Assembly (NCBI GenBank): GCA_038380795.1
Contig: CM076269.1
Coordinates: 2,852,001 to 2,916,000, forward strand
Direction: 5' to 3'
Source: Pyrocephalus nanus
Taxonomy: Eukaryota; Chordata; Aves; Passeriformes; Tyrannidae
Length of the DNA stretch: 64,000 nt
The notes under the pieces were generated by a model. The model made no database searches, was not told the origin of the DNA, and was given only the letters and a program-made list of their open reading frames with translations. A program made the translations under genes and the position numbers. This document shows, piece by piece, positions 50,669 to 62,567 of this stretch (position 1 is the stretch's first letter; the number at the start of each line of letters is the position of its first letter).

Positions 50669-53600
50669 ATGGCGCAGTTCCTGTTCGAGGCGGACCTGCA
50701 GGGGCTGCTCAAGCTGGACACGCCGATCCCGAACGCGCCGCCGGCGCGGTGGCAGCGCAAGGCCAAGGAGAGCGGCCCCGGGCCCAGCCCCCTCGGCGTG
50801 TCGCCCATGAAGCCGGCCAATCGCTCCCACAGCTCCAGCAAGACGCCGTCCAAGACACCCGGTGAGCGGCGGCCGAGGCCAGGTGGGCGAGTCCGGGCTG
50901 TTTGCCCGTAGCCACGAGGCTGTGGGCTGTGCCGCGTACCCTCGGCGGCTGGCGGGTCAGCAGGGGATGGGCTGGACTGGACTGTGCTGCCCGGCTGAGC
51001 TCCGGGGCTGAGTGAACTGCTGATCCCTCAGCTGAGTCTTGCTGGCAAAGTGTGTCGGGACAAGTGTGGGCAGGACCGCCAGCTGATAGCTTTCCTTGGG
51101 GTAACTGTTTTTGTATCCTTTCCCTTACCTGTGGTCTCTGGAACTGTTGAGCTAGACCCAAGTTGTCTCCTGGCAGTCCCTAAAAGGAGCTTGGGGGCAG
51201 GGTGGGAGATATCAGCTGGTTGTGACTGAAATGGCACGAGGTCTGAGGGTCCTGATGCTCTGGAACTTGAATGGTGGGTGTGATGTGGGGGAGTGCTGGG
51301 TTTGCTCTTGTGAAAGCTCTAATACAGGCTGTTATAAAGCTGTGAGACAATATTTATGTATGCAAATGCAGGGAAATCTGGATCCAAAATCCAGAGCACC
51401 CCTACAAGGGCTGGAGGGGATCGCTACATTCCCAACCGCAGCACTATGCAGATGGACATGGCAAGTTTCCTGCTAACCAAAGAGAATGACCCTGCTGAGG
51501 AATCCCCTACCAAGAAGGTGAGCATGTTGCTAAGGCACAGTTGCCTCAACAACCACTTCCAAACACTTAATCCTTCCTGCCCATTTGCAGAAAAGTAAAC
51601 TGTAGTTTCTATACAGTGGGCACATGTGGCTGACAAGCCCTAGCCATGTCTACTTCCAGCTCTGGGCTTCAGGGGCCTGGCATGAGATGGAAGCTGTAGA
51701 GCCTGTCACTTGCTCTAGCCTATGCTGCTTCTGGTAGCAAAATTCAGCTTTTGGCTAGCGAGGCTTTAAAATATAGCAGGCTGCAAAAACACAAAGCTGT
51801 GGGCCTGTGCACAGTGAAACTGCTGGTGGTAGCTATTCTAGGACAATGTCTACATGGGGAGCAATTCTGGAATGTTTTACACTGTGTTTCTGAAATCTGT
51901 TTATGAAGCATTTGGTCCCTTGTGGCTGTGGCTTTTCCCACTGGCAATGACACTGAATTTTCCTGTGTATGAAAATGTGAGCAGGACAGTGTGCCAATGC
52001 CTGAGGAAAAACTACTTTGACCTGCCTGTTGGTGACTTGCAGCAGTGTTTGTACACCTCCTGATTTTGGGAGAAGGGGGCTTAGGTGTCTGTTTTAACTG
52101 CAGTGTGGGCTTTGTGTGTCAAATGCACTGCACTGAGAGTGGTTTGTCCCTGTAGGAGCAACAGAAAGCCTGGGCAGTGAATTTGAATGGCTTTGATGTA
52201 GAAGAGGCAAAGATTCTCCGCCTGAGTGGAAAGCCACAGTACGCTCCAGAAGGTATGACACAGAGTCCGTGTGAGTGGAGTCAACTGGGGAGATCTGGTC
52301 AGGGGAACCTCCTAAGTTGAGGGGTAGCAGAGCAGTTATAGTGGATTTATTTAGGAAAACTGAAATAACTGCCAGCCGCTCACATATACCGGAGGCAACA
52401 AACCTTCCTGAGGTCTGCAAGAGCTTCCAACTCTCTGCTATGCACTTTCTAATTGAATTGTAACTAAACATAATGGGATACAAAAAAAACAAGTGTTTGT
52501 TAAATTAGTGACTGAAGAAACTGTAGCTCACCCTGGTTCAGCAGTTCATACTGCCAGAGGTGCTTAGCACACTGCACTTTTGTGAGTGGATCTCTTCCCT
52601 CAGGATTTCATTTTCACTGGAAGGGATTCCTAGTTGGGTGAGCAGCACTAGGTTGGAAGGAAACAGTGACTCAGGTCAACAAATCTGTCCCTCTGCACAC
52701 AGGCTATCAGAATAACCTGAAAGTGCTCTACAGTCAGAAAATGACACCTGGATCCAGCAGGAAGAACAGCAGATATGTTCCCTCCATGCCAGACCGGATC
52801 CTGGATGCACCGGAGATCCGCAATGACTACTGTGAGTAGGCTGCAGTGTGCAGTGCTGGGCATCAACATCATCCTGCCCTGGAGTGCAGTTCCTTTGACA
52901 GTGTAACTGTGCTGTTATGTTATTTTATGCACCCAGACTGGCACAGACCACTTCTGGAGCGTCCCTGTGTAGCCTTATAGGAACAGTGGTCCAGAGTGCT
53001 GTGTAGGTGACCTGGATCAGGGTTACCTGACCCCACTAGCTGCCCCTTACTTGTGCACACACACAGCTGGTGCAGGGGGAAGACCTGGCATCAGCACTGG
53101 TGAAGGGCAGGGCTTTCCAGGTAAGCACTGTGTGACCTGTGTTGCTCTTCCAAATTGTAGATCTGAATCTCATTGACTGGAGTTCCCGGAACTTCCTGGC
53201 AGTGGCTCTGGACAACTCTGTTTATCTGTGGAATGATGTCTCTGGGGAGATTATCCAGCTGCTGCAGATAGAGCATCCAGATGTTTACGTTTCCTCTTTG
53301 TCATGGATTAAAGAAGGAAACTACCTTGCTGTTGGCACAAGTAATGCTGAGGTCCAGGTGAGTGCAGGAGTAAAATTAAATGTGTTGTCCAGGGGTTAAC
53401 GGAGCTATGGGGCATGGGGACAAAGGTTTGGCTAGCACAGGAAGGATGCAATGCACCCACCTTTTCTTGCCTGGTTATGGGGTAGAACTGTCCACAGCCA
53501 ACTGCAGCATGCAAGGCAGAGCTTGGTTTGGGGCTTTTCTGGATACCTGGAGTTATCTTCTGTACCATAGGCACGAGATACAAATTTTCTCTGCTCCCTG

Positions 53601-55334
53601 AGAAGGCTGAATGCCAGGTTCCTCGGCACAGCAACAGGGCTGGGTTTCCTCATCCTCTGGAGAACTTATTGCTTTGCCTCCCTAGCTATGGGATGTTCAG
53701 CAGCAGAAGCGCCTCCGAAACATGACCAGCCATTGTGCCCGCGTGGGATCCCTCAGCTGGAACAGCTACATCCTCTCCAGGTAAAGCAGTGGGTGGGTCA
53801 ACGACAGTGTCCAGTTGTTGCAGATTCCTATCCCTAGATCTGTGAGTAGTGTGGGTTAGGGATGGCAGAGAGGAGTTTCTCCCCTGGCTTGGGCTTCTTA
53901 CTCAGCTTGTTCTGTGGGGACTGTGCAGAGAGAGCCTCTCTTCTGTCTTGCCCCTTGTTCTGAAGCTGTAAAGAGCTTGTGTGGCTGCTTCACTCACCAA
54001 CACACCGGTGATGCTGGTAACACTGGTTGAAATCCAGTGGCAGGTACGACAGTCTTGCAACAACACAGAAATGGATTTGGGTGAATGTGTCAGCCTGACC
54101 CTGCAAGCCTTTTCTTCTCTCCACAGCGGTGCACGGACCGGCCACATCCACCACCACGACGTCCGCGTGGCCGAGCACCACGTGGCCACACTTGCTGGCC
54201 ACACGCAGGAGGTGTGCGGGCTCGAGTGGTCCCTCGACGGCCGCTACCTGGCCAGTGGTGGCAATGACAACCTGGTGAACGTCTGGCCATGCACCCAGGG
54301 GAGCGGTGGAGACATCACTCCTGTGCAGACCTTCACGCAGCACCAGGGCGCTGTCAAGGTGAGCGCGGGGCTGTGCTGGGCACACGTGGGTGTGCAAGGC
54401 AGAGCGCAGCGCTGGCTGTGCCCGGGTGGCCTCTTGCATTGTTGTAGAATGAACTCCTCTCTCCCAGGCTGTGGCGTGGTGCCCGTGGCAGATGAACGTT
54501 CTGGCCACCGGAGGTGGGACAAGCGACAGACATATCCGCATCTGGAACGTGTGTTCTGGCGCCTGCCTCACTACTGTGGATGCCCATTCCCAGGTGAGAT
54601 GAGAATTATCAGCTTGGAGCACACGCCTTCTGGCAGCACACCTACACAGAGTTGCTGGCTCCTGAGGCATGGGAAAGGAGGGCTTCGTGCTCAGCTGTGG
54701 CTGGTGAGTATCAGCACAAGCAGCTTGTCTTACCTGTGTTACTGCCTCTTCTCAGGTCTGTTCTATCCTGTGGTCAACAAACTACAAGGAGTTCGTTTCG
54801 GGCCATGGCTTTGCACAGAATCAGCTGGTTATATGGAAGTATCCATCCATGACCAAGGTTGCAGAGCTGCAAGGTAGGCTGTGCCCTTTGCCTGGGGAAG
54901 GGGGGCTGCTAGAGGCTGAAGGCAGATGGGTTCCTTGGTCTGAGCCTGCAGCAGGATGGTATGCAGGGGCACGCTGCTGGAGAGAGGGATGCCCACAGGC
55001 TGCTGAAGAAACACTATTTCTCCAAATGCATGCCTAGGGTCTGATTGGTGCTGCCACAGCTGTGGGGGGACAGCTATGCAAGCTGGGGGGACTCAGGGGG
55101 GCACACAAGAGTGAATAAATGCGCACAGGGTGACTGCACAACTCCTCCTCCTCAGGTCATACTGCCAGAATCTTGAACTTGACTATGAGCCCTGATGGTA
55201 CTACAGTGGCCTCAGCAGCTGCTGATGAAACATTGAGGCTCTGGCGCTGTTTTGAGATGGACCCCATAAAGAAGAAGGAGAAAGAAAAGGCAAACAGTGC
55301 CAAAACCAGCATTATTCACCAGAGCATCCGTTGA
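50669..55334 (+). CDS. CDC20: CDC20, anaphase-promoting complex activator
   Basis: WD40 co-activator that brings substrates to the APC/C and is the target of the spindle checkpoint; 503 residues predicted (human 499). Coding exons: 50669-50861, 51372-51517, 52156-52252, 52703-52831, 53161-53357, 53686-53780, 54127-54358, 54468-54593, 54756-54873, 55156-55334. All junction phases match. Motifs seen: N-terminal [23 protein letters not shown]-box DRYIPNR (81-87), KEN box (101-103), Mad2-binding [10 protein letters not shown] (132-141), seven WD40 repeats over about 180-480, and the C-terminal Ile-Arg tail that docks on the APC/C. The start is the conserved MAQF with context ggaccATGG. Nothing is truncated. 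It is co-oriented with MPL, with 649 bases between the MPL stop and this start. Confidence 0.99.
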
Positions 55335-55399
55335 GAGCACAGGGTTGTTTTGGGGAGGGGGTTATTTTGGTTTACATGTTGTACAGTATTTTAAATGTT

Positions 55400-55405
55400 A
55401 ATAAA
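55400..55405 (+). terminator. Polyadenylation signal, CDC20
   Basis: AATAAA in ttaataaagtgc, 66 bases after the stop codon, followed by T/G-rich sequence. The 3' UTR is therefore very short. Confidence 0.9.
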
Positions 55406-55429
55406 GTGCTTTAACTTGACTCCTTCTTA

Positions 55430-58400
55430 TGGAATCTGATGGAAGAAAAAGCCATGGCTCCCAGAACCCTCCTCCCTGTGGTTTGGGATCTGGGCAAAGG
55501 GTGGAGCCCTTGTTCTTTAGGGCCTGACTGATCACAGGCAGACCAAGCCTAGCACAGCCCTACAGTCCCAGGATAAGGATGCTGTGCCTCTCTCTCTGTC
55601 CCAGCTAAGGTATGTATGTCACCTGCCCCATCTTGATGCTGACCACAAGCACAGCAGGGCTGAAAGGAAAGAGCTCTAACCTGCCTCAGTGATCCACTGC
55701 TGAGCTGGACCATGCCTAAGGCAGGGCCCTCTGCCCAGCTGGAACCTGGTTTGGTGCCAGCTGGGGTGGGGAAGAGCAAGGCTCAGTGAAAGCACGGTAT
55801 GGCTGTGGCCCCAGCTTCTGTTGTGTCCTGTCTCATGACTGGATCTGCAGTGCTCACCTGCTCCAGAGCTGGAATTGTGCACAATTTGTTTGTCTTGTTC
55901 TGCTACAGGCAGCCAACACTGCCTGCCCATGGTGCTGGAGTAGGTGGGTTAGTACTGAAGTTAAGAGCCAGTTGCTATTAGAAAGAAAAAAAGAAGAGGG
56001 GAGGAGGGGCTGGAAACATACAGTAACAGCTGTAATCTCCCCAAAGGCCAGAAAGGGGCTGGCAGTGGCGTAAAGCCTGATGCAAAACAAAGGGTTAGTT
56101 TACATTGCCACAGCCAGCCTGGATGTCATGCGAGAGACTCACAAAGGACCACCAACTCAGTGTACAGCCCCCAGTCACGTATTCTTCCAGCAGCCCTGAT
56201 CTCTGTCCTCCTCTCTGGCTGAGGGGAAGCCCTGGTGCCAAGCTGGGGCTGGCATGCAGGGAAGCAGGCAGCAGGGCTCAGCTAACATTTGTTAGAGCTT
56301 GACTCCCCTGCACTTGGAAAAATGCATTTTTTTTTCCCAGGCTGGGTTATGCTGGTGCAAGCTGCAGGGAACATATTTGAGCCTTTACCCGAGCAGGAGC
56401 CAGCACAGCCACGCTGCTCTGCATGTAGGAGCCACAGTGTCTGAGGTTGTGGGGCGGCAGCAGACACATCAGTCCTGTCCTTCAGCTGCACCAGCACAGC
56501 CAGGGGCTGCTGGGGACACTGTGCAGCTGATTAGCACCTTGGCCTGTGCAAAGCAGCTCCACAAAGCCTGTGCCTCCCATCAGCCTGTGATTAGCTGAGG
56601 GTGGATTATTAACTGCTTTCACCTTCCCCTCAGCACAGTGCCATGCTGTACCTGGCACCAGCTCTGTCTCCAGAGCTTTAAGGCATCAGGAACCTTCAAA
56701 GGTGGGCATGGCAGCACCAACTTGTGCCAAAGACAGTGAAGGTGCACCCCACACCCACACTGATATGGGGAGGGGGCACAGGCTCAAAAAACAGCCTGCA
56801 GCAGCTGAGCCCAGCACCTTCCCAGCAGGACTGCTGGTGCATCCCTGCTTGGCCACCTGGGGAAGGTCACAGGAGGTCCAAGGAAGATGCTCTCCTTCGC
56901 CTTCACACACAGATCCCAGGGCAGCAGCTGTGTCTAATGGGGAAGCAGGGACCCAGAGGTTGGGTTCCTCCCCAGAGCTGTGCTGCTGTTGTGGAAGCCC
57001 CGTCCCCCATCCCTGCACTTTGGTGCTGGGAGTTAGCACAGACTTGCCCTGTAGCCCTACAGCTGATTAGGCCCTCCCACGGTTCCTGATTGGAAGGAAG
57101 GCTTTATATGCCTAAAAGCTGTTGTAATTTTTTCACTCGCTGTAAGAGCAGCTCAGCTTTCTCAGACATGCAACACAGGCTCTTTCTCCTTAGCACATAC
57201 CCCACTCCCCCAAGCTGTGCATTGCACAGCCCTTGAGGGTCCTCTCAGCATTACTAGGGGATAATGGTATTGCAGTGTCTTTGGCCCCTACTGGTCCTAC
57301 TGCCCCAGAGTGAGGAGGAGCAGAGGAAGGAGCTGGGCGCTGATCCAGCAGGCCCAGTAAACACAGCCCTATAAGGTGTGAATTCAGTTCACAGCATGAC
57401 AGCATATTAATTACCAAAGTGCCATGGCCAGCCCATAGAAGAGCACAGCTAACAGGAACAATTGGAGGAAGGGAGAGCATAGCACATGGAGGGAACAGCC
57501 CATTCTAAAATACCAAGCATAAGTAGTTTAAAGTATTGTTACTATTTTGGGCAAAAGCAAAGACAGTCCTTGTCTTTGCCAAGAGCCAACTGGAGAATAG
57601 AAGGAGGCTTGACAGGAAAAGGTCCATCTCAGATGGGCCATCGACGACAGCTCCTGAAGTGGTGACCTCTGAGCACTGAACTAATGTTACACACCACTTC
57701 AACACGGACCAGAACAAGCTTTCATGCAAGTCCTTGCTCGCAGAGAAGCAGCAACACTGGGAGAACACCACACAGTGCAGCAGCCAAATCCCAGTTTATG
57801 GCTTCGTACACACAAGGGCACTGAGGCCTGTAAAATAGGGTGATGCCATGTGCAGTTCAGGCACATTAGTCACACCAGTTCAGGTCAGTTAAAGATGCTT
57901 TCCTATGTTTCAGAGCACAGACTTGAGGTGTACAGCAGCCTAGGAAAGATCAGCAGAGCTTCCTCTCACACCAAGCTTTGGCTGGACATCCACTAAAGCC
58001 CTCCTACCCCACAGCCAAGCCCACAGTGAAACTCAGAGTCTGGAGGCAGCTGCTCTAACACGTTCCACCCAGCCACAAGCTGCCCAGCCAGAACCCACTC
58101 CTCTTCCCAGGCCTGAGTCAGCACCCAGGCTGCCCTCTGTGCCTAGGAGGGCCCCACTCACAGGGTGATGGGAAGGCAGCCCAGCACCCCAACAGCACTG
58201 AAGGGACACCTGAATGAGACAACAGTGGAGAAAACAGAGCCCAGCCAGGCGGGATGCACTTCTGCAGCAAGAGCAAGGCAGCAACAACATAACCCTCCCT
58301 CTGACCACCCTGGGAAACACTCCACACAGATCTGTGCTGCAGAGGCATTCACAGATGGCAGCAGTTTTTGCTTCGGCAGAGGCAGAAAGCAACAAACTGC

Positions 58401-58800
58401 TGTTTCCCAATCGCTCAAGTTCCCAGAGTCTCTGTTCCCTGCTCTGCCATACCTCAGCTCCCCAGGATTTCTGAAAAGCAGCAGCTTCTCCTGGGCAGGT
58501 GGCCCAGTGCCCAGCCCTCACCCACACTCCACCCCAGCCATTCTTTGACAGGGTGGAGTCACTTTCACAACAGAAGCCTTGACACACTTCCTGCCCTGAG
58601 CGCTGCTCTACCAAAACACTTGGAAACAATCTGCCATCTGCTTCATCAGCACACAGCTATCACTCTCTCCCCCAACACACAAACCTGCTACACCAGCTGC
58701 TTCTCCCAGCCCTGCCTCCAACCACACTGGGCAGGACCAAGCACCTGGAACAGTGTACAGTGAGCCAAGAAAACAAGAGGACAGAGCCATTTCTCCTTCT
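55430..58800. other. Gap between convergent CDC20 and ELOVL1, no gene found
   Basis: About 3.4 kb with only short domain-free ORFs. One promoter-like cluster lies at about 57085-57115 (see findings). I see no repeat family, tRNA or snoRNA fold here. Confidence 0.55.
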
Positions 58801-58805
58801 GCCTG

Positions 58806-58811
58806 TTTATT
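58806..58811 (-). terminator. Polyadenylation signal, ELOVL1
   Basis: On the minus strand AATAAA occurs 1.18 kb after the ELOVL1 stop. It is the first canonical signal downstream and implies a 3' UTR of about 1.2 kb. Confidence 0.75.
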
Positions 58812-59994
58812 TGTGATAGAAGAGCAGCCCAATCTGACAGGGCCTGGCTCCTTCACCTCATCCTCAAGGCCATCAGCATGTTTTGGTTACAGCCAGAGTA
58901 GGTGACAGGCACCAGGCCCAGGAGAGCTGCTGCACTGCCCTGCTATAGGGCAGAGTACACCTTCACCCAGGCCCACTCAGATCCAAAGAGGCAAGAGGTG
59001 CTCATTGTTACACCACAGCAGGGCATGCTACAACCACCCTCTGGTGTGCTCATGCTAGGCCAGAGCAGGGCTGGTCCCAAGCAGCAGAGCCCAGGAGCTG
59101 ATTCTAAGGGGCACTTATTGCTCAAGTCTTGAATTTACAGGAATGGAAGTGGTCCAAGACCAGACTGAGCTTGGTCTCCCCCACTCTGGAGCAAGCTACC
59201 AGCTGCCATAGAGGATCAGGTTAAGTGTGGCCAAAGCACACACTGAGCACCCAGCCCAGGCACAGAAAGGCACAGCAGCCCGGGCTTATCATGTGGGGGA
59301 AGCCTTTTCAGGATGTCACAGCCCCTGCTATTGTACTAGGCACAGGGCATGTGTACTGTACTGGGCAGGTCTGGGCCCTCAAGTCCCATATGCACTGCCC
59401 CTACACTCTCCACAGCCACACCTGGGCACAGATGTGCCAGAGCAGGACCCCCCAGCTGGGCACACAGGGACATGCAGCACTGTGGCACGGCACAAAGTGG
59501 CACAAGGCATGGTAGAGCAGGAGCACTCACACTTGAGCTGGCAGTGGCAAGCAGCCAGGGACAAATCTGCTCATCCACACAGGCTCTTGTGAGGCAGGGA
59601 AGAGGAGAGGGCACCAGGACAGGAAGTGGTCTCTTCTTTTGGTCCTACTCAGAAGGAAACGGCCCCTAGGCAGAAGGGCCAGATGTAGGCACTTGGGGGA
59701 AGTTCCTTTGGAAACACTGGAATGGGACTGCAGCCCCACAGCTGTGATGCAGGCAGCTGCCTCTCTGCTCAGCAACACTGAGAAACAGCACAAGCCCTCC
59801 CAGGAGCAGGAGAAGTGGCCCGTGGCTGCTCAGAGCAGAGGGGCTGGGCATGCAGACAGAGGACAGCAGGGCTGGGCACAGGGGTACAACAGTCTGTAGG
59901 CACTTGACTTGGCTAGTGGCACCCAGGGACAGAGGGACAGGTCCCAGCTGCCTCTGCCCCGGGGCTCTCATTGGCTCTGGGAGCGCTTTGCCCT

Positions 59995-62551
59995 CTAGTT
60001 GGCTTTGACCTTGCCGTTGGTGACAGTGCCATTTTCATGGATGCTGCTGCCGTTGTGCTGGGCTGCTTGTTGGGCCACCCTGGGCAACCGTTTGCCCTTG
60101 GTGTAGGACTGGTACCAAAAGTTGGAGAAGAGGATGAAGAAGATGGTCCCATAAATCCAGATAAGGTGGATGAAGATGGGGAACTGGTACTGGCAGTTGG
60201 GCATGAAGTAATACTGGGAGATGTGGACGGAGACAATCACAAACTGTGCCTGGGAGCAAGGCAGAGCAAGAACAAGTTATCCATGGGAGCAGGGTCAGTG
60301 AACCCACTAGAGACCTTATTTCTACATGAAACCCACAGGCTCCTGTCCCACTCTGAAGCAGACATGGAGAGCTGCAGTCAGCAGCAGCTGGAAGAGGCAG
60401 GCAGAAGTCTCAGGGCCTCTCACCCTCCCAAAAAGGCTGCAGCCCAGGGGCAGCAGGCTGAGCAGCAACCACACACTAACCAGGCTGGCAGGGCTATCAG
60501 AGGCCCACACTGGGCCAGGGCTGCTAGAAGCTCAGAGTGAGATACTGCAGAGGAGACAACTACAGCTGCTGGCACTGCCTTTCAAATGAACAAGGGCTGG
60601 CCTGTCCCCCACAACAAAGACTGCAGCTCATGCCCTGCTCCACTGCACAGACTCACCAGCTGGATGGCTGTGATGTGTTTCTTCCACCACAGGTACTTCT
60701 GAAAGGCAGGTCCTGCTGCTGAGAGCCCGTAGTAGAAGTACATGACAACATGCACCATGGAATTGATCATGGCATGGAATGAGCCCATTCCCCCTGTTAA
60801 GACAGACTTCCATTAGGGCAAGTCAATACTCCACAGCAATCAGCACCACAGGGAGCTCTAAGAGCCCAGCAGGGCCAAAAACCCCTTCTCAGCATGCTGG
60901 GGTAACTCCACCCTTTCCCCCAAGCCACACACCCAGACAGTTTCCATCTTACCTGGACCAAACTTTGCTCCCCACCACCAGCTCCATGGCAGAACAGAGT
61001 GGTGGAAAAGGTGCAGGAATGTGACCTGTTCATTCTTCTTCCGCAGGACAAAGATCACCTGCAATGAAAGCCCAACAGCATCAAGGACCTGCAGTCCTGG
61101 GAGCAGCTAGAGCAGGCTGGGCCATTAATTCAGTGTCTGATCTCAGGGATGCTTCTCTCCCTCCACGCTCACTGCCATCACACACTAGGTCACCTCACAG
61201 CTTACAGAGCTGTAGTGTGCCAAGAGTGGCCTCAGCAATATCCCAGAGTGGCCTCTTTGGCAGTGATGCCAAACAGAAGCACTACCAGGTCACACTGGAA
61301 GGGCTGCAAAAGCATCTACCCCAAGTACACTGGGCCCCAACCCCCTGCCCAGCCAGTGATGACAAGGCCTTCTCAGTAACTCACTCACCGTGTCTGTCAG
61401 TTCGATGAACTTGGAGAAGACAAAGAGCCAAGCAACACTGACCATCTGTAACAGAACAGGTTAACATTACAGGCCCACCTCAGTCTGAACATGTCCAGTG
61501 ACCAAAGGTCTTCACACAGTAACCCCAGGGTTACAGAAACCAAGAGCCAGAGCCTGTAAATCCCCTGCCTCGGGAGACACAGGTGGCTGTGACCCTGCTT
61601 TCCAAACAGAAGCACTAAAGGCCATCCCCACTTACCAGGAGAGGGATGAGAACTCACCCTGAGGGCCTTGGGGTCCTGCGAGAAGTCCACAGGGTCACAT
61701 CGCCAGGTGTACCCTGTAAGCCACCCTGCCATCAGGAACTGCAACAAGAGTATCATTGGGGTGAGGCCCAACACATCACCCACTGCATGTCAAGCTCTGC
61801 ACAGAAGGGCAGGGAACAGCCTGGAAAAGGGCTCCCCATCACCCATGCAGCCTGCACACACTGCTTTATCCGTGCTAGACCAAGCTGCCGACAACTCACC
61901 TCATAGACTATGTAAAGTGAGAGTCCCACCAGAAAGAAGTTGTATAGCACCATGAACTTCTTCAGGTTTAAAGGCTTCCTGTTGGCCATTAGCCGGGGAC
62001 CCAAGGATAGGACAAAGTAGACATATCCCAGAAGGATGCCCATCACAAGGAACGGGGACTGCATCAGTGGATAATCAGCGATGCGGGGGTCTGCGGAAAG
62101 AGCCGGGGTGCAGAGCAGTTAGTCCTCACCCCAACCTGCTGCCAGCAATGCCACTGCCAGAGGGGAGGCAAGGACATGGCAATCCTGCTCTCCTAGGACA
62201 GGACTGCAGGTAGGGAAGCAGTCTGGGAGCAGAGGCTGGTGAAGACAGCCAGACTCAGCAGGGTATAGCCTGAAGCCACACTGCAGGGCAGCCTGGAGAT
62301 CCGTGAGTGCCCCAGAACAACTTGCACACAGGCCCTGAGGCAAGACAGCCTCACAACAGGCAGCACAAAAACCCCAGAGATGCATCTGTGTAAGGGTGGA
62401 GGCAGGATGCAGCCAGACCAGGACTGCTTCAGGGATGACAGACCATCCCTACAGTGCTCATGGCAGTGAGGCACTACCTGACTGTGGGCAGAGCCAAACA
62501 CTCACCTGCTTTCTTCATGAAGTCCTGATACATGGTCACAATCCCCTCCAT
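59995..62551 (-). CDS. ELOVL1: ELOVL1, very-long-chain fatty-acid elongase
   Basis: Endoplasmic-reticulum 3-ketoacyl-CoA synthase that elongates saturated and monounsaturated C20-C26 acyl-CoAs for sphingolipids; 290 residues predicted (human 279). Coding exons on the minus strand: 62551-62506, 62090-61900, 61738-61658, 61445-61389, 61058-60953, 60793-60657, 60249-59995. All phases join and the stop is TAG. Catalytic histidine box HLFHH lies at residues 141-145. Other family motifs seen are [60 protein letters not shown] and [14 protein letters not shown]. Several hydrophobic helices fit a seven-pass topology. The C-terminus KVKAN is a dilysine-type ER retrieval signal. The tail before it is longer than in human and rich in N, G and H. 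The start exon has an acceptor 16 bases before ATG, so an upstream noncoding exon exists outside what I can see. Confidence 0.98.
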
Positions 62552-62567
62552 GGTGGTGGCAGTATCT

